From: Kosakonia radicincitans DSM 16656
Lineage (GTDB): Bacteria > Pseudomonadota > Gammaproteobacteria > Enterobacterales > Enterobacteriaceae
DNA length: 64,000 nucleotides
Assembly: GCF_000280495.2 (NCBI RefSeq)
Contig: NZ_CP018016.1
Span: forward strand, 4,712,001 to 4,776,000
Direction of reading: 5' to 3'
Shown piece by piece: positions 11,019-23,690 of this stretch; position 1 is the stretch's first letter, and the number at the start of each line of letters is the position of its first letter. Under the pieces are notes generated by a model that saw only the letters and a list, made by a program, of their open reading frames with translations, ran no database searches and was not told the origin of the DNA. The position numbers were made by a program, and so were the translations under genes.

Positions 11019-12486
11019 GGCGCTCCTCCTCTGTGCTCTGCGATTTCAGTTTGCTCTCAGCCAGGCTGCGGGCAATCTTGCCGATATTCCCAGCTCCCTG
11101 AATCAGGATCAGGTCATTACCGGTCAGTACCGGCGCCAGCATCGCCGCAACCTGTGCCGGATCGGACACGAGGATCGGATCAATTTTGCCGCGTCCGCGA
11201 ATAGTACGGCACAGCGAACGGCTGTCAGCGCCCGGGATAGCTGCTTCGCCAGCCGGATAAACCTCCAGCATCAGCAGAGAATCGACCTGCGTCAGTACAT
11301 TGGCGAAATCGTCGTACAAGTCGCGAGTACGGGTAAAACGGTGCGGCTGAAACAGCATGACCAGGTTTTTATCCGGCCAGCCCGCACGCGCTGCTTTAAT
11401 CGTGGCATCCACTTCTGTCGGGTGATGACCATAGTCATCCACCAGCATGGCGGTACCGCTTTTGCCATTCACCGCTTCCAGCGGGAATTCACCAAGGAAA
11501 TCAAAACGGCGCCCGGTGCCCTGGAAACTTTCCAGCGCGCGAAGGATCGCTTCATCTTCGATCCCCTCTTCTGTCGCTACTGCTACCGCCGCCGCCGCGT
11601 TCAACGCATTGTGGCGGCCTGGCGCATTCAGCGTGACACGCAGTTCCGGTTTATCCTGGCGCACCAAAGTGAAGTGCCCCTGCGGCCCGACCTGGCGATA
11701 ATTTTCTACACGAACATCAGCATCATCGCTAAATCCGTACGTCGTCGTCTGACGCCCCACGCGCGGCAGCAATTCTCGGATAACCGGATCGTCCACACAC
11801 ATTACCGCACGGCCGTAGAACGGCAGGTTGTGCAGGAAGTTGATAAACGTCGTTTTTAAATTCTCGAAGTCGCCATGGTAGGTATCCATGTGATCGGCTT
11901 CGATATTGGTGACAATGGCCACCATCGGTTGCAGATGCAGGAATGAGGCGTCGCTCTCATCAGCTTCTGCAATCAGGTAACGGCTGTGCCCCAGGCGCGC
12001 ATGCACCCCGGCGGCTTTCACCAGCCCACCGTTAACAAAAGTCGGGTCCAGCCCGGCTTCTGCGTAAATACTGGCCACCATCGCAGTCGTGGTAGTTTTG
12101 CCATGCGTACCGGCAATCGCGATGCCATGACGGAAACGCATCAGTTCAGCCAGCATCTCCGCACGGCGGATAACTGGAATACGCGCTTCATGCGCCGCAA
12201 CAATTTCAGGGTTATCGGCAGATATGGCGCTGGAGACCACAACAACACTGGCATCGCTCACATTTTCCGGGCGATGATGGAAATAAATAGTGGCGCCGAG
12301 CGACGCCAACTGCTGCGTCACTGGGTTTGGCGCCAGGTCGGAACCGCTAATCTGGTAGCCTTCATTGGCCAGCACTTCGGCAATACCGCCCATGCCAGCA
12401 CCGCCAATGCCGACAAAGTGAATGTGCCGGACACGTCGCATCTCGGGCACAATTGAACGCAGTTTTGCCAGTTCTTGTGTATTCAT
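11011..12486 (-). CDS. murC: UDP-N-acetylmuramate--L-alanine ligase MurC
   Basis: MurC adds L-alanine to UDP-MurNAc, the first stem-peptide residue of peptidoglycan. The 491-residue protein has the E. coli length. An N-terminal Rossmann motif GIGGAGMGG lies at about 26-34, the Mur-ligase P-loop GTHGKTT at 126-132, and the central EADESDASF stretch follows. The C-terminal domain contains DDYGHHPTE, typical of MurC. It lies 55 bases after murG and overlaps ddlB by eight bases. Confidence 0.97.
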   Translation of the reverse strand: MNTQELAKLRSIVPEMRRVRHIHFVGIGGAGMGGIAEVLANEGYQISGSDLAPNPVTQQLASLGATIYFHHRPENVSDASVVVVSSAISADNPEIVAAHEARIPVIRRAEMLAELMRFRHGIAIAGTHGKTTTTAMVASIYAEAGLDPTFVNGGLVKAAGVHARLGHSRYLIAEADESDASFLHLQPMVAIVTNIEADHMDTYHGDFENLKTTFINFLHNLPFYGRAVMCVDDPVIRELLPRVGRQTTTYGFSDDADVRVENYRQVGPQGHFTLVRQDKPELRVTLNAPGRHNALNAAAAVAVATEEGIEDEAILRALESFQGTGRRFDFLGEFPLEAVNGKSGTAMLVDDYGHHPTEVDATIKAARAGWPDKNLVMLFQPHRFTRTRDLYDDFANVLTQVDSLLMLEVYPAGEAAIPGADSRSLCRTIRGRGKIDPILVSDPAQVAAMLAPVLTGNDLILIQGAGNIGKIARSLAESKLKSQSTEEERRG

Positions 12487-12541
12487 TCTCTAAACGCCAT
12501 CGACTACTTAAATTTGCGCGACGCTAACGCGCCGCCAGTAT

Positions 12542-13609
12542 TTACGCCTGAGCTGCCAGGCTGACTTCATTCGCCACGCGCTCGGTGGCATCCGGGATGG
12601 CCGCCGCGCGTGCGCGTTCCGCCATCGCCAGTAATGCTTCGCGATCCCACCCCGCCAACGTCGCTGCTACCGCATCAACGGTGAACTGCGGCTGTTCGAG
12701 GATCTTCGCAGCACCCGCTTTTTCCAGCGGTAATGCATTCCAGTACTGCTGACGATCTTTGTGCTGGAAAGGCACAAACAGCGCCGGTAAACCTGCGGCT
12801 GCGATTTCGCTGACCGTCAGCGCGCCTGAACGGCACACCACCACATCCGCCCACGCGTAGGCTTGCGCCATATCGTCAATAAATTCCGTCACTTTATGCT
12901 GCGGTTCGCCCGCGGCGGCATATGCTTGCTCAACATCCTGTTGCACGCCTTTACCGCTCTGATGCCAGATGGTCACAGCATTGCCCAGCTTCGCCGCGAC
13001 CTGCGGCATCGTCTGGTTCAGCACGCGCGCACCCTGCGAGCCGCCAACGACCAGCACGCGAACCGGCCCTTCACGGCCAGGTAAACGCTCCTGCGGTAGC
13101 GGCAGTGCCAGCACATCGATGCGCACCGGGTTTCCAACGACTTCCGCTTTTGGAAACGCACCGGGAAACGCCTGCATCACTTTGGTGGCGATTTTCGCCA
13201 GCCATTTATTTGTCAACCCGGCAATCCCGTTCTGCTCATGGAGCACTACCGGAATACCGAGCGACCAGGCAGCCAGCCCGCCAGGACCAGAGACATAACC
13301 GCCCATCCCCAGCACCACATCCGGCTTAAAGCGCTGCATGATGGCGCGAGCCTGTCGCCAGGCGTTAAAAATACGTACCGGAGCCAACAACTGCGCTTTG
13401 ATCCCTTTGCCACGCAGGCCGGAGATACGGATAAAATCGATCTCGATACCGTGTTTGGGCACCAGATCGGCTTCCATGCGATCGGCGGTTCCGAGCCAGC
13501 GCACTTGCCAGCCCTGATCCATCAAATGGTGCGCAACTGCAAGCCCGGGGAAGACATGCCCGCCGGTACCGCCCGCCATCACCATTAACCGCTTTGGTTG
13601 ACCACTCAT
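12542..13609 (-). CDS. murG: MurG lipid II synthase (GlcNAc transferase)
   Basis: MurG transfers GlcNAc from UDP-GlcNAc to lipid I on the inner face of the cytoplasmic membrane, making lipid II. The glycine-rich loop GGTGGH (13-18), the second loop VVGGSQGAR and the GPGGLAAW and HKDRQQ stretches of this GT28 enzyme are seen. I choose the ATG at 13609 (355 residues), which shares a base with the ftsW stop (TGATG) and matches E. coli. A GTG one codon earlier is possible but less likely. Confidence 0.97.
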   Translation of the reverse strand: MSGQPKRLMVMAGGTGGHVFPGLAVAHHLMDQGWQVRWLGTADRMEADLVPKHGIEIDFIRISGLRGKGIKAQLLAPVRIFNAWRQARAIMQRFKPDVVLGMGGYVSGPGGLAAWSLGIPVVLHEQNGIAGLTNKWLAKIATKVMQAFPGAFPKAEVVGNPVRIDVLALPLPQERLPGREGPVRVLVVGGSQGARVLNQTMPQVAAKLGNAVTIWHQSGKGVQQDVEQAYAAAGEPQHKVTEFIDDMAQAYAWADVVVCRSGALTVSEIAAAGLPALFVPFQHKDRQQYWNALPLEKAGAAKILEQPQFTVDAVAATLAGWDREALLAMAERARAAAIPDATERVANEVSLAAQA

Positions 13610-14850
13610 CACAAACCTCGTGTAAACGCCTGGGCTTTTTCCAGACGCGTTTCATAATCTATGCGTAGCAGCAGCGTAATCGCCACTGACATAATCAGTA
13701 AGCTGGAACCACCGTAACTGATAAGCGGCAGAGTCAGCCCTTTGGTCGGCAGCATACCTGCCGCCGCACCGACATTAACCAGAGCCTGGAAGCTAAACCA
13801 GATACCAATCGAGCAGGCCAGGAAACCAGAGAAACGATGATCGATTTCCAGCGCTTTTCGCCCAATGGACATGGCGCGGAAAGCGACGAAGAATACCATT
13901 AAAAGTGCCACTACCACACCGATATAACCGAGTTCCTCCCCGATAATGGAGAAGATAAAGTCCGTATGTGCTTCAGGCAGATACTCCAGCTTCTGTATCG
14001 AATTTCCAAGCCCCTGCCCCCACAGCTCACCGCGACCAAATGCCATCAGCGACTGTGTTAACTGATAACCGCTACCGAAGGGATCTTCCCACGGGTTCCA
14101 GAAAGAGGTTACGCGGCGAATACGATACGGTTCGGCGAGGATCAGCAGCACAACCGCTGAAATCCCCATACCGATGATGGCGATGAACTGCCACAGTTTC
14201 GCCCCGGCAAGGAACAACATCGCCAGCGTGGTGATAAACAGCACCACCACCGTACCGAGGTCCGGCTGCGCCAACAGCAGAACCGCCAGCACCAGGATCA
14301 CGCCCATCGGTTTGAGGAAGCCGCGCAGGTTATTACGCACTTCGTCCACCTTACGTACCAGGTAGTTAGCCAGGTAACAGAACAGCGACAACTTGGTGAA
14401 CTCCGCTGGCTGAAAGCGCATGACTCCGAGGTCGATCCAACGAGAGGCCCCGTTGATCGAGCTACCAACCACCAGTACCACCAGCAGCATAATGATCGCG
14501 GCGATCAACATCGCCGAGCTGTATTTCTGCCAGAAATCCATCGGCAAACGCAGCGTGATCATCGACATACAAAACGCCAGGAATAGATACAGCGCATGAC
14601 GCTTGGCAAAGAAGAAAGGATCGTCCGTCAGGCGTTGCCCTACCGGCATCGAAGCCGAGGTCACCATAATGAAACCGATCGCCGCCAGGCCCAGCGTCAA
14701 CCACAACAACGTGCGGTCGTACATCACCAGACTGTCGGAATCTTTTTGCCGTGATCCCATAACCCAGCCTTTCAATGCCGTAAACAGCCATGCCAGGAGG
14801 CTAAATCCTGGCAGGCGCGGCATTCTCGGGCGTGGGAGCGTTAAACGCAT
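13609..14850 (-). CDS. ftsW: divisome peptidoglycan polymerase FtsW
   Basis: FtsW is a SEDS-family glycosyltransferase that polymerises lipid II at the septum together with FtsI. The 413-residue protein has about ten membrane helices. Family features are visible: the FQPAEFTKL stretch in the middle, the periplasmic loop with [18 protein letters not shown], and the C-terminal [13 protein letters not shown]. It overlaps murD and murG by one base at each end, so coupling on both sides is likely. A cytoplasmic basic N-terminus precedes the first helix. Confidence 0.97.
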   Translation of the reverse strand: MRLTLPRPRMPRLPGFSLLAWLFTALKGWVMGSRQKDSDSLVMYDRTLLWLTLGLAAIGFIMVTSASMPVGQRLTDDPFFFAKRHALYLFLAFCMSMITLRLPMDFWQKYSSAMLIAAIIMLLVVLVVGSSINGASRWIDLGVMRFQPAEFTKLSLFCYLANYLVRKVDEVRNNLRGFLKPMGVILVLAVLLLAQPDLGTVVVLFITTLAMLFLAGAKLWQFIAIIGMGISAVVLLILAEPYRIRRVTSFWNPWEDPFGSGYQLTQSLMAFGRGELWGQGLGNSIQKLEYLPEAHTDFIFSIIGEELGYIGVVVALLMVFFVAFRAMSIGRKALEIDHRFSGFLACSIGIWFSFQALVNVGAAAGMLPTKGLTLPLISYGGSSLLIMSVAITLLLRIDYETRLEKAQAFTRGL

Positions 14851-16166
14851 CAGCCTAACTCCTGCGCCAGACGGGTAAAGACATCACCCCGTTGCTCGAA
14901 ATTCTTGAACTGATCGAGGCTGGCGCAGGCTGGCGACAGCAGCACCATATCGCCCGGCTGCACGCGCGTGGCGATCAGACGCATTGCCTCTTCCATCGTT
15001 TCAACCTGATCGGCAATTTCCGGACGTAAATCCGCCAGCTCCCCACCATCGCGACCAAAGCAATAAAGACGAATACGATCGCCGCCGAGATAGCGCTTCA
15101 GCGGTGAGAAATCGGCAGATTTACCGTGCCCGCCCAACAAAAGATGCAGCGTACCGTCAACCTGCAAGCCGTTCAGCGCCGCCTCAGTGCTGCCGACGTT
15201 GGTCGCTTTCGAGTCGTTGATCCAGCGCACCCCGTTATGATCCAGCGCCAACTGGAAGCGGTGCGCCAGCCCGGTGAAGGTGGTCAGCGCCTTCAGGCTG
15301 CTGGCCCGCGGTAAACCAGCGGCATCTGCCAGCGCCAACGCCGCCAGCGCGTTGGTATAGTTGTGCTGGCCACTCAGCTTCATCTCTTTAACGTTCAGAA
15401 CCTTTTCACCTTTTACACGCAGCCAGGTTTCGCCCTGCTGGCGGTTCAGGTGATAGTCGCCGACGTCAACGCCGAAACTCACGCAGCGCTCATCAGCACC
15501 CCGCACCGGCATGGTCAGCGCATCATCCGCGTTGACCACACATACTTTCGCGTTTTCGTAAACGCGCAGTTTTGCGGCGCGATACTGTTGCAGCCCGAAC
15601 GGATAACGATCCATATGATCTTCCGTCACGTTCAGGATGGTTGCCGCCGCCGCGTGCAGGCTGAAAGTAGTTTCCAGTTGGAAGCTGGAAAGCTCCAGCA
15701 CATAGAGCTCGCGGGCTTCATCAAGCAGCATCAACGCAGGCAGGCCAATATTGCCGCCAACGCCTACATTAACGCCTGCCGCCTCAGCCATTTCACCCAC
15801 CAGTTTGGTGACGGTGCTTTTACCGTTTGAACCGGTAATCGCAATGACGGGCGCTTGTGCTTCGCGACAGAAGAGTTCGATATCGCCGACGATCTCAACG
15901 CCAGCATCGGCTGCCGCGCTCAGAGAAGGATGCGCCAGTGCGATGCCAGGGCTTGCGACAATCAGGTCAGCCGCCAGCAACCAGTCATCATTGAGACTAC
16001 CAAGATGGCGCTCTACCGCTTCCGGCAGCTTATCCAGCCCCGGTGGCGAAACGCGCGTGTCCATAACGCGTGGCGTAACGCCGCGCGCGAGGAAAAAGTC
16101 AACGCAGGAAAGACCTGTCAGACCCAGACCGATAATGACGACTTTTTTACCCTGGTAATCTGCCAT
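14850..16166 (-). CDS. murD: UDP-MurNAc-L-alanine--D-glutamate ligase MurD
   Basis: MurD adds D-glutamate to UDP-MurNAc-L-Ala in the cytosol. The 438-residue protein has an N-terminal Rossmann-like UDP-binding motif [10 protein letters not shown], the Mur-ligase P-loop TGSNGKST at 111-118, and the C-terminal-domain stretches [12 protein letters not shown] and [12 protein letters not shown]. It lies two bases after mraY and shares a base with the ftsW start. Confidence 0.97.
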   Translation of the reverse strand: MADYQGKKVVIIGLGLTGLSCVDFFLARGVTPRVMDTRVSPPGLDKLPEAVERHLGSLNDDWLLAADLIVASPGIALAHPSLSAAADAGVEIVGDIELFCREAQAPVIAITGSNGKSTVTKLVGEMAEAAGVNVGVGGNIGLPALMLLDEARELYVLELSSFQLETTFSLHAAAATILNVTEDHMDRYPFGLQQYRAAKLRVYENAKVCVVNADDALTMPVRGADERCVSFGVDVGDYHLNRQQGETWLRVKGEKVLNVKEMKLSGQHNYTNALAALALADAAGLPRASSLKALTTFTGLAHRFQLALDHNGVRWINDSKATNVGSTEAALNGLQVDGTLHLLLGGHGKSADFSPLKRYLGGDRIRLYCFGRDGGELADLRPEIADQVETMEEAMRLIATRVQPGDMVLLSPACASLDQFKNFEQRGDVFTRLAQELG

Positions 16167-16168
16167 AA

Positions 16169-17251
16169 TTAACGTACCTTCAGCGTTGCCAGGCCAATCA
16201 GCACCAGCATCAGCGAAATAATCCAGAAGCGCACGATCACGCGCGGTTCCGGCCAGCCTTTCAGTTCATAGTGATGGTGAATCGGCGCCATGCGGAAAAT
16301 ACGCTGGCCGCGCAATTTAAACGACCCCACCTGCAAAATCACCGACAGGGTTTCCACCACAAACACCCCGCCCATAATCACCAGCAAGAACTCCTGACGC
16401 AGCAACACGGCAATGATCCCCAACGCGCCGCCGAGAGCCAGTGAACCCACATCCCCCATGAAAACCTGCGCCGGATAGGTGTTGAACCACAAAAAGCCCA
16501 ACCCTGCGCCGACAATCGCCGTGCAGACGATCACTAGCTCTCCCGCGTGACGCAGATAAGGGATATGCAGGTAGTTAGCAAAATTCATGTTACCGGTAGC
16601 CCAGGCCACCAACGCAAAGCCCGCGGCGACAAACACCGTCGGCATAATCGCCAGACCGTCAAGACCGTCCGTCAGGTTAACGGCGTTGCCGGTGCCGACA
16701 ATCACAAAGTAAGCCAGCAGAATGTAGAAAAGGCCCAGTTGCGGCATCACATCTTTAAAGAAAGGCACCACCAGTTCTGTCGCTGGCGTATCTTTCCCCG
16801 CCAGGTAAAGCGCAAACGCCACGCCCAACGCAATCAGTGACATCCAGAAATATTTCCAGCGAGCAATCAGGCCCTTGGTATCTTTACGCACCACTTTGCG
16901 GTAATCGTCAACGAAACCAATCGCACCGTAACCTACCAGTACAACCAGCACGCACCAGACATACGGGTTAGAGGGATAAGCCCACAGCAGTACGGAAACA
17001 ACGATTGCCGTGAGGATCATAATCCCCCCCATCGTTGGCGTACCGCGTTTACTGAAATGCGACTCCGGACCGTCGTTACGCACAACCTGGCCGAAAGAGA
17101 GTTTTTGCAGACGGGCAATCATGCGCGGCCCCATCCACAGAGAGATGAAGAGCGCGGTCAGCAGGCTGACAATGGCGCGAAACGTCAGGTAGGAAAAGAC
17201 GTTAAAGCCGGAATAATATTTGACCAAATGTTCGGCCAGCCACACTAACAT
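16169..17251 (-). CDS. mraY: phospho-MurNAc-pentapeptide translocase MraY
   Basis: MraY moves phospho-MurNAc-pentapeptide from UDP to undecaprenyl phosphate, making lipid I in the inner membrane. The 360-residue polytopic protein (about ten helices) shows the magnesium-site motif [16 protein letters not shown] near residue 115. It also shows the [10 protein letters not shown] stretch, the [10 protein letters not shown] loop and the [11 protein letters not shown] histidine motif. It overlaps murF by seven bases and leads into murD. Confidence 0.97.
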   Translation of the reverse strand: MLVWLAEHLVKYYSGFNVFSYLTFRAIVSLLTALFISLWMGPRMIARLQKLSFGQVVRNDGPESHFSKRGTPTMGGIMILTAIVVSVLLWAYPSNPYVWCVLVVLVGYGAIGFVDDYRKVVRKDTKGLIARWKYFWMSLIALGVAFALYLAGKDTPATELVVPFFKDVMPQLGLFYILLAYFVIVGTGNAVNLTDGLDGLAIMPTVFVAAGFALVAWATGNMNFANYLHIPYLRHAGELVIVCTAIVGAGLGFLWFNTYPAQVFMGDVGSLALGGALGIIAVLLRQEFLLVIMGGVFVVETLSVILQVGSFKLRGQRIFRMAPIHHHYELKGWPEPRVIVRFWIISLMLVLIGLATLKVR

Positions 17252-18603
17252 GTTCCATTCTCCTGTAATTCGCGTACCACCTCTTCCATGGCGGAACTAC
17301 GTGAACCTTTCACCAAAATGGTAATAATCTGCTGTTCAGCGATCAGCGCCTTCAACCGCGCCACTACTGCCGCTTTATCGTTAAAATGTTCGCCAACACC
17401 GCTGGCAGCGCTCAGAGCCTTGCTCAGCTTACCGACGCTCAGCACTTTATCGATGCCAACGCCTTTAGCCGCTTCACCCACCTGAATGTGGCAGGCTTCG
17501 CTCTCATCGCCTAGCTCTGCCATATCGCCCACCACCATCACCCGGTAACCCGGCATTTCCGCCAGCACATGTGCGGCGGCGGTCATTGAACCGACGTTAG
17601 CGTTGTACGTGTCATCGAGCAGCAATTTATTTTCGCCCAGTTGCACCGGGAACAGACGCCCCGGCACCGCTTTCAGGTTTGCCAACCCTTTTTTCACTGC
17701 CGCCAGGCTAGCGCCCACCGCCATCGCCAGCGAGGTCGCTGCCAGCGCATTGGCAATATTGTGTCGTCCCGGCAGCGGCAGTGTCACATCCACATTGCCC
17801 ATCGGGGTTTGCAGCGTGAACTCAGTTCCGTGCGAGGTCACATGAATGTTGGTGGCCGTAAAATCACTGTTCGCCGCATTTGGCGAGAAGCGCCACACTT
17901 TGCGAGCGCCAATAATGCTCTGCCAGTTCAGCCAGTCATTATTGTCAGCATTCATGATTGCCACACCGTTGGCAGGCAACCCGGTATAGATTTCTCCTTT
18001 GGCTTTCGCCACGCCCGCAAGCGATCCGAAGCCTTCCAGGTGCGCCGCCGCCAGGTTATTGACCAGAGCCGCTTCCGGGCGGGTAAGCCCGACGGTCCAG
18101 GCGATTTCCCCCTGGTGGTTCGCGCCCAGTTCAATCACCGCGTATTGATGTTCTTTGGTTAAACGCAGGAGCGTCATCGGCACGCCGATGTCGTTGTTCA
18201 GGTTTCCTGCGGTATAAAGCGTGTTGCCACATTCACTCAGAATGGCGGCCGTCATCTCTTTCACCGAGGTTTTGCCGGAAGAACCGGTTAACGCAACCAC
18301 ACGCGTCGGCACCTGCTGACGTACCCAGGCGCCCAGCTCGCCGAACGCCTGGCGAGTGTCTTTGACCAGCAGTTGCGGCAGATCGCAGTCCAGCTTACGG
18401 CTAACCAGTAGCGCGCCCGCGCCGCCCGCTTTAGCCTGTTCGGCAAAATCATGGGCATCGAAACGCTCGCCTTTCAGCGCCACAAACAGGCAGCCCGGCG
18501 TTAGTTTGCGGGTATCGCTGGTTACCGCATCAATCGTCGCATCCTGACCATGTAATTCACCCTGCAGAATGTCGGCAAGCTGGCTTAGAGTTACGCTAAT
18601 CAT
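17245..18603 (-). CDS. murF: UDP-MurNAc-tripeptide--D-Ala-D-Ala ligase MurF
   Basis: MurF adds the D-Ala-D-Ala dipeptide to the UDP-MurNAc-tripeptide, completing the soluble precursor. The 452-residue protein matches the E. coli length. The P-loop TGSSGKTS lies at about 106-113. The [12 protein letters not shown] stretch and the C-terminal DDTYNAN motif are typical of MurF. It overlaps murE by four bases and mraY by seven, so the three are read as a block. Confidence 0.97.
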   Translation of the reverse strand: MISVTLSQLADILQGELHGQDATIDAVTSDTRKLTPGCLFVALKGERFDAHDFAEQAKAGGAGALLVSRKLDCDLPQLLVKDTRQAFGELGAWVRQQVPTRVVALTGSSGKTSVKEMTAAILSECGNTLYTAGNLNNDIGVPMTLLRLTKEHQYAVIELGANHQGEIAWTVGLTRPEAALVNNLAAAHLEGFGSLAGVAKAKGEIYTGLPANGVAIMNADNNDWLNWQSIIGARKVWRFSPNAANSDFTATNIHVTSHGTEFTLQTPMGNVDVTLPLPGRHNIANALAATSLAMAVGASLAAVKKGLANLKAVPGRLFPVQLGENKLLLDDTYNANVGSMTAAAHVLAEMPGYRVMVVGDMAELGDESEACHIQVGEAAKGVGIDKVLSVGKLSKALSAASGVGEHFNDKAAVVARLKALIAEQQIITILVKGSRSSAMEEVVRELQENGTC

Positions 18604-20087
18604 GCCACTACCCCCAGCAAACGTGCCGCGGTGACGCGATCGGAGTAATCCAGTCGGTGCGTCCCGACAATCTGATAATCTTCATGGCCTTTGCCAGCCA
18701 GCAGAACCACATCATTCTCTTTCGCCTGCATAATGGTGTTGGTTACGGCTTCGGCACGCCCTTCCACCACATGCGCACGCCCGGCATCCAGCATACCGGC
18801 GAGAATATCGTTGATAATGGCACGCGGCTCTTCGGTGCGCGGGTTATCGTCCGTAACCACCGGCACATCGGCGAACTGCTCAGCAATTGCGCCCATGAGC
18901 GGACGTTTACCTTTATCGCGATCGCCACCGCAACCAAACACGCACCACAGTTGACCGGTGCAGTGCAGGCGTGCAGCCTGTAAGGCCTTTTCCAGCGCAT
19001 CCGGCGTATGGGCATAATCCACCACCACCGTCGGTTTACCCGGCGCACTAAATACTTCCATGCGTCCGCAAACCGGCTGCAACTGTGAAGCGGTTTTCAG
19101 CAAATCGCTTAACGGATAACCCAGCGCCAGCAGCGTTGCCAGCGCCAGCAGCAGGTTACTGACGTTAAACGCGCCCATCAGACGGCTTTCGATTTCGCCT
19201 TGACCCCATGAAGAGTCAAAACGAATAGTCGCCCCGCTATCGTGGTACTCCACGCCGGTAGCCTTGAGCCAGCGGCCGTGACAATCCGGGTTGATATGGT
19301 CTTCCATCGATACCGCAACCGCATCCGGCAGATTCGCTAACCAGCGGCGGCCCACTTCGTCATCGGCATTGATAATCGCCTGTCCGTAGTGGTGAGAGGA
19401 GAACAGCAGCCATTTCGCCGCTTCGTAATGCGCCATATCGCCGTGATAATCGAGGTGATCGCGGCTTAAATTGGTAAATACGCCAGCGGCAAACTTCAGC
19501 GCCGCCACGCGATGCTGTACCAGACCGTGGGAAGAGACTTCCATCGCGGCAAACGTCGCTTTCTGCGCAACCAGCCCGGCAATCACATGCTGAACATCCA
19601 CCGCAGAGCCGGTGGTATTTTCAGTCGGGATGACTTTACCCAGCAGACCATTTCCGACCGTCCCCATCACTGCGCTGGTTTCGCCCACCAATTGGCTCCA
19701 CTGCGCCAGCAGTTGCGTGGTCGTTGTTTTGCCGTTGGTGCCGGTTACGCCAATCAGGCGCAATTGTTCAGAGGGTTCACCGTAAAAACGGCCCGCCAGC
19801 GCGGAAAGGCGCTCATTCAACTGGCTGAGGTAAATGACCGGAACGCCGTGCATTTCACGAATTTCACCGTCATTTGCTTCGTCTTTCGCTTCAGCAATAA
19901 TGGCAGCAACACCTTGCGCAATCGCCTGCGGGATATATCGACGCCCGTCCGCCTGATGACCGACCACCGCCACAAAGAGATCGCCCGATGCAGCCGCACG
20001 GCTGTCGAGTGTCATCTCCCGCAGTGCTCGCTCCGGTGCGCCTGGCACCCACGGAGCGAGAAGGTCGCGCAAATTACGATCTGCCAC
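18600..20087 (-). CDS. murE: UDP-MurNAc-L-Ala-D-Glu--meso-diaminopimelate ligase MurE
   Basis: MurE adds meso-diaminopimelate to the peptidoglycan stem peptide. The 495-residue protein carries the Mur P-loop GTNGKTTT at about 116-123 and the DDNPRTEEP motif, whose DNPR sequence marks diaminopimelate rather than lysine specificity, as expected in a Gram-negative. It overlaps ftsI by 14 bases at its start and murF by four at its end. The GKGHEDYQ stretch near the C-terminus is also typical. Confidence 0.97.
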   Translation of the reverse strand: MADRNLRDLLAPWVPGAPERALREMTLDSRAAASGDLFVAVVGHQADGRRYIPQAIAQGVAAIIAEAKDEANDGEIREMHGVPVIYLSQLNERLSALAGRFYGEPSEQLRLIGVTGTNGKTTTTQLLAQWSQLVGETSAVMGTVGNGLLGKVIPTENTTGSAVDVQHVIAGLVAQKATFAAMEVSSHGLVQHRVAALKFAAGVFTNLSRDHLDYHGDMAHYEAAKWLLFSSHHYGQAIINADDEVGRRWLANLPDAVAVSMEDHINPDCHGRWLKATGVEYHDSGATIRFDSSWGQGEIESRLMGAFNVSNLLLALATLLALGYPLSDLLKTASQLQPVCGRMEVFSAPGKPTVVVDYAHTPDALEKALQAARLHCTGQLWCVFGCGGDRDKGKRPLMGAIAEQFADVPVVTDDNPRTEEPRAIINDILAGMLDAGRAHVVEGRAEAVTNTIMQAKENDVVLLAGKGHEDYQIVGTHRLDYSDRVTAARLLGVVA

Positions 20088-21840
20088 CTGTACCCTCGCC
20101 TTGATTAATTACAAACTCACTTTTTTCGCCCGTGGTCAGCGCGTCCGGCTCAATGTTCATGGTGCGCAGAACGCCGCCCATGATGGCACCGAAGACCGGT
20201 GCGGACACGGCACCACCGTAGTATTTACCCGCTTGCGGATCGTTAATCACCACCACCAGCGCAAAGCGCGGGCGGCTGGCAGGCGCGACGCCAGCGGTGT
20301 AAGCAATATATTTGTTGATATAACGGCCATCCGGGCCGACTTTTTTCGCCGTCCCGGTTTTGATAGCAATGCGATAGCCTTTGATGGCTGCTTTCACCCC
20401 GCCGCCGCCCGGCAGCGCAACGCTCTCCATCATATGCACCACGGTGCGCACGATAGACTCATTGAAAATGCGTTCGCCCGGCACGGGCGGGTCAACTTTG
20501 GTAATCGACAGAGGACGGTAGATACCGTAACTGCCAATCGTTGCGTAGACTCGCGCTAACTGTAACGGCGTTACCATTAGCCCATAGCCGAAAGAGAAGG
20601 TGGCCCTCTCTATGTCAGACCACCGTTGTTTTTGAGGAAATAAGCCACTGCGTTCCCCGACCATCCCCAAATTGGTCGTTTTTCCCAGTCCAAAACGTGA
20701 GTAAGTATCTACTAACGCTGAGGAGGGCATCGCTAACGCCAACTTCGAAACACCGACGTTACTCGACTTTTGTAGCACCCCAGTAAGGGTCAATTCGCTG
20801 TAGCGCGCCACGTCTTTGATTTCGTGGCCGTTAATTCGGTAAGGCACGGTGTTCAGCACCGTATTTGGTGTGACGACGCCGCGCTGCAGCGCCGTCATTA
20901 CCACCATGGGTTTCACCGTCGAACCCGGTTCAAAAACGTCGGTGATCGCGCGGTTACGCATTGCATCCTTCGACGTGCCGGTGAAGTTGTTCGGGTTGTA
21001 GGAAGGGCTATTGGCCATTGCCAACACTTCGCCGGTGTTCACATCAACCAGCACTGCGCTTCCGGATTCAGCCTTATTAAACGCCACCGCGTTATTCAGC
21101 TCGCGATAAACCAGCGCCTGCAAACGTTCATCAATGCTCAGCGCCAGGTTATGCGCAGCCTGGCTGTCGGTGGAAGAGATATCTTCAATAACGCGCCCGT
21201 AGCGATCTTTACGCACAATACGTTCGCCAGGTTGGCCGGTAAGCCATTTGTCAAAGCTCTTCTCAACGCCTTCGATCCCCTGACTATCTACGTTAGTAAA
21301 ACCGATAAGGTGAGCGGTCACTTCCCCGGAAGGATAGTAACGGCGGGATTCCTCACGCAGATGAATCCCCGGCAACTTGAGCTTTTTAATATACTCCCCG
21401 AGATCGGGGTTCACCTGACGCGCCAGATAGATAAAACGCATCTTCGGGTTGGCATTAATGCGGGAAGCCAGCTGATCCAATGGCATGTTCAGGGCGTCAG
21501 AGAGCGCTTTCCAGCGGTTATCCAGCGTAACGCCGCCAGCATCATGTAACTCTTTTGGATCGGCCCAAATCGCTTTCACCGGCACACTAACAGCCAGCGG
21601 ACGCCCGGAGCGGTCGGTAATCATTCCACGCGACGTTGCGACTTCCTGCACGCGCAAGGAACGCATATCCCCTTCGCGCACCAGCATTTCCGGATTGATA
21701 ACCTGCAGCCAGGCGACACGCCCAAGCAGAAACGCCATCGCCAGCAGAATGCAACCGCAAAGCAACGCAAAACGCCAACTCACAAAGTTGGCCTGTTCTT
21801 CCTGGCGTTTCGGTTTAAGCGTTTTCGCCGCTGCTTTCAT
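20074..21840 (-). CDS. ftsI: septal transpeptidase FtsI (PBP3)
   Basis: FtsI is the penicillin-binding transpeptidase that crosslinks septal peptidoglycan with FtsW. The 588-residue protein has the E. coli length. It has a cytoplasmic tail, one membrane helix at about 24-40, a pedestal domain, and a transpeptidase domain. The active-site SxxK is S307-TVK, the second motif SSN lies near 359, and KTGT near 494. No YRIN/YRIK insertion, known to lower beta-lactam/aztreonam binding, is present after PYRINGHE. The C-terminal tail ends [10 protein letters not shown], as in the processed E. coli protein. Confidence 0.97.
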   Translation of the reverse strand: MKAAAKTLKPKRQEEQANFVSWRFALLCGCILLAMAFLLGRVAWLQVINPEMLVREGDMRSLRVQEVATSRGMITDRSGRPLAVSVPVKAIWADPKELHDAGGVTLDNRWKALSDALNMPLDQLASRINANPKMRFIYLARQVNPDLGEYIKKLKLPGIHLREESRRYYPSGEVTAHLIGFTNVDSQGIEGVEKSFDKWLTGQPGERIVRKDRYGRVIEDISSTDSQAAHNLALSIDERLQALVYRELNNAVAFNKAESGSAVLVDVNTGEVLAMANSPSYNPNNFTGTSKDAMRNRAITDVFEPGSTVKPMVVMTALQRGVVTPNTVLNTVPYRINGHEIKDVARYSELTLTGVLQKSSNVGVSKLALAMPSSALVDTYSRFGLGKTTNLGMVGERSGLFPQKQRWSDIERATFSFGYGLMVTPLQLARVYATIGSYGIYRPLSITKVDPPVPGERIFNESIVRTVVHMMESVALPGGGGVKAAIKGYRIAIKTGTAKKVGPDGRYINKYIAYTAGVAPASRPRFALVVVINDPQAGKYYGGAVSAPVFGAIMGGVLRTMNIEPDALTTGEKSEFVINQGEGTGGRS

Positions 21841-21865
21841 GCGTCGCGTAATTCCTTATTCATTT

Positions 21866-22231
21866 CTATTTCTGCACTACGATATTTTCCTGAGAGGGAT
21901 CCACGTGCTGCATTTGCAGCTTTTCCGTCGCAATCCGTTCAACCCGGCTGTGATCGCCGAGCGCATTCTCTTCAAGAATCAGGTTGCGCCATTCGATATC
22001 CAGCGCGTCGCGCTCGAGAACAAGTTGTTCACGCTGCGCGGTTAATAAACGTGTGTGGTGAGAGGTAGTGACAACCGTCACTGCCGTCATGATGATGCAA
22101 ATGAACAGACAGAGTGGCAGTTTCCCAAATCGCAAAAGATCGTCACCGATCACGCCAGGCAAGGCATGGCGCTCGTTGCTTCCTAACGATCCTTTCACTT
22201 TGCTTAGGGTTTCTGTCACTCTGCCGATCAT
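21866..22231 (-). CDS. ftsL: cell division protein FtsL
   Basis: FtsL is a small bitopic inner-membrane protein of the FtsQLB complex that signals to FtsWI. The 121-residue product equals E. coli FtsL in length. A short cytoplasmic tail is followed by one membrane helix (about 38-57, [18 protein letters not shown]) and a periplasmic coiled coil with a leucine-zipper-like pattern (about 60-100). Its ATG overlaps the rsmH stop by four bases. Confidence 0.96.
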   Translation of the reverse strand: MIGRVTETLSKVKGSLGSNERHALPGVIGDDLLRFGKLPLCLFICIIMTAVTVVTTSHHTRLLTAQREQLVLERDALDIEWRNLILEENALGDHSRVERIATEKLQMQHVDPSQENIVVQK

Positions 22232-23172
22232 GCGTTCGTCCTCTCTGCAATGCGCAGAACTGAACTACGGGCACGTGGGTTTTCAGCCACTTCTTCTTCG
22301 CCCGGCATCAACTTTCCTAAGGCTCGCAACTGACGGCCACCCAGTTTCCTGAGTTGCTCTTCGGTCATCGGCAGCCCGGCAGGAACCTGCGGGCCGCGGC
22401 TTTGCTCACGCATGAAGCGTTTCACAATGCGATCTTCCAGAGAATGGAAGCTGATTACCGAAAGCCGCCCTCCCGGGGCAAGCACGCCGAGCGAGTTTTT
22501 TAGCGCCAGCTCTATTTCCTCCAGTTCACTGTTTACCCAAATGCGCACCGCCTGGAAGGTACGGGTCGCGGGATGTTTGAACTTGTCTTTCACCGGTGTT
22601 GCCGCCGCAACGACTTCCGCCAGCTCTTTAGTGCGGGTCATCGGATCGAGGCGGTTACGCTCTACAATTGCGCGCGCGATACGTTTAGCAAAACGCTCCT
22701 CGCCAAAGGTTTTCAGCACCCAGGCAATGTCTGCTTCTTCAGCTGTTTGCAGCCATTCGGCAGCAGACTGGCCGCGAGTGGGATCCATCCGCATATCAAG
22801 CGGACCATCGCGCATAAAGGAGAAGCCGCGCTCAGGATCGTCAAGCTGCGGTGAAGAGACACCAAGATCGAGAAGAATACCGTCGATCTTGCCAACAAGT
22901 TCGCGCTCGCTGACATAATCAGCAAGCGCAGAGAAAGGACCATGAATGATGGAGAAGCGGGGATCATCAATGGTTTGGGCTACAGCAATTGCCTGTGGAT
23001 CGCGATCGATCGCCAGCAAGCGTCCTTCCGCACCCAAACGGGAGAGGATCAGGCGCGAGTGACCACCGCGACCAAAAGTGCCATCGATGTAGATGCCATC
23101 CGGACGAATATTCAGGCCATTAACGGCCTCATCCAGCAGCACCGTCGTATGTTTAAAATTTTCCATCATCAT
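22228..23172 (-). CDS. rsmH: 16S rRNA C1402 N4-methyltransferase RsmH
   Basis: RsmH (MraW) methylates N4 of C1402 in 16S rRNA using S-adenosylmethionine, at the ribosomal P site. The SAM-binding motif [10 protein letters not shown] lies near residue 30, and [12 protein letters not shown] and [12 protein letters not shown] follow. Three ATG codons stand in a row. I use the first (23172, 314 residues) because it overlaps the mraZ stop as TAATG; the second would give the 313-residue length known in E. coli. It overlaps ftsL by four bases. Confidence 0.96.
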   Translation of the reverse strand: MMMENFKHTTVLLDEAVNGLNIRPDGIYIDGTFGRGGHSRLILSRLGAEGRLLAIDRDPQAIAVAQTIDDPRFSIIHGPFSALADYVSERELVGKIDGILLDLGVSSPQLDDPERGFSFMRDGPLDMRMDPTRGQSAAEWLQTAEEADIAWVLKTFGEERFAKRIARAIVERNRLDPMTRTKELAEVVAAATPVKDKFKHPATRTFQAVRIWVNSELEEIELALKNSLGVLAPGGRLSVISFHSLEDRIVKRFMREQSRGPQVPAGLPMTEEQLRKLGGRQLRALGKLMPGEEEVAENPRARSSVLRIAERTNA

Positions 23173-23630
23173 TACAGAGACAAATCCTGCAACCGATCTG
23201 AAAGTGCTTCAGAACCCGATTGCTCAGCGTCGATATCTTCCCTGACCTGTTGATACCAGGTCGTTTCGTCCCACAGCTCAAATTTATTGAACTGCCCGAC
23301 CAGCATCACTTCTTTGGTTAGCCCGGCATGCTGCCGTAAAACAGGCGCAATCAATAAACGCCCGGCGCTATCCATCTGGCACTCGCTGGCATGCCCCAGC
23401 AATAAACGTTGTACGCGTCGTTCAAGCGGATTCATGCTCGACAGGCGCGCCAGTTTTTGCTCAATAATTTCCCATTCAGGAAGGGGATAAAGCAGCAGAC
23501 ATGAATGGCGAATGTCGATGGTACACACCATCTGACCGGAGGCATTCTCCAGCAGCAAATCCCGATAACGGGTCGGAACGGCTAACCGCCCTTTGCTGTC
23601 GAGATTGACTAACGTCGCGCCACGGAACAT
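23172..23630 (-). CDS. mraZ: transcriptional regulator MraZ
   Basis: MraZ is a ring-forming DNA-binding protein that represses the dcw cluster promoter by binding TGGGN repeats. The 152-residue protein has two SpoVT/AbrB-like swapped-hairpin domains. Each carries the conserved DxxGR core: [15 protein letters not shown] near residue 10 and [15 protein letters not shown] near residue 85. It is the first gene of the cluster and its operators lie directly upstream. Its stop overlaps the rsmH start. Confidence 0.97.
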   Translation of the reverse strand: MFRGATLVNLDSKGRLAVPTRYRDLLLENASGQMVCTIDIRHSCLLLYPLPEWEIIEQKLARLSSMNPLERRVQRLLLGHASECQMDSAGRLLIAPVLRQHAGLTKEVMLVGQFNKFELWDETTWYQQVREDIDAEQSGSEALSDRLQDLSL

Positions 23631-23658
23631 GTCCGATTCACCCCCAAGTGACCATTTT

Positions 23659-23683
23659 CACCACTTTATCCCACAAATCCCCA
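23659..23683 (-). promoter_or_regulatory. MraZ operator repeats
   Basis: Reading the minus strand, TGGGG (23679-23683), TGGGA (23669-23673) and TGGTG (23659-23663) are spaced at exactly ten bases, just downstream of the mra promoter. In E. coli the operator is three TGGGN repeats separated by five bases. The first two repeats here are canonical; the third has T instead of the last G. Confidence 0.8.
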
Positions 23684-23690
23684 CCAAGGG

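Noticed and set aside
10807..11859. 350-codon plus-strand frame opposite ddlB and murC
   Set aside because: It crosses two conserved genes on the other strand; the composition is that of an antisense shadow.
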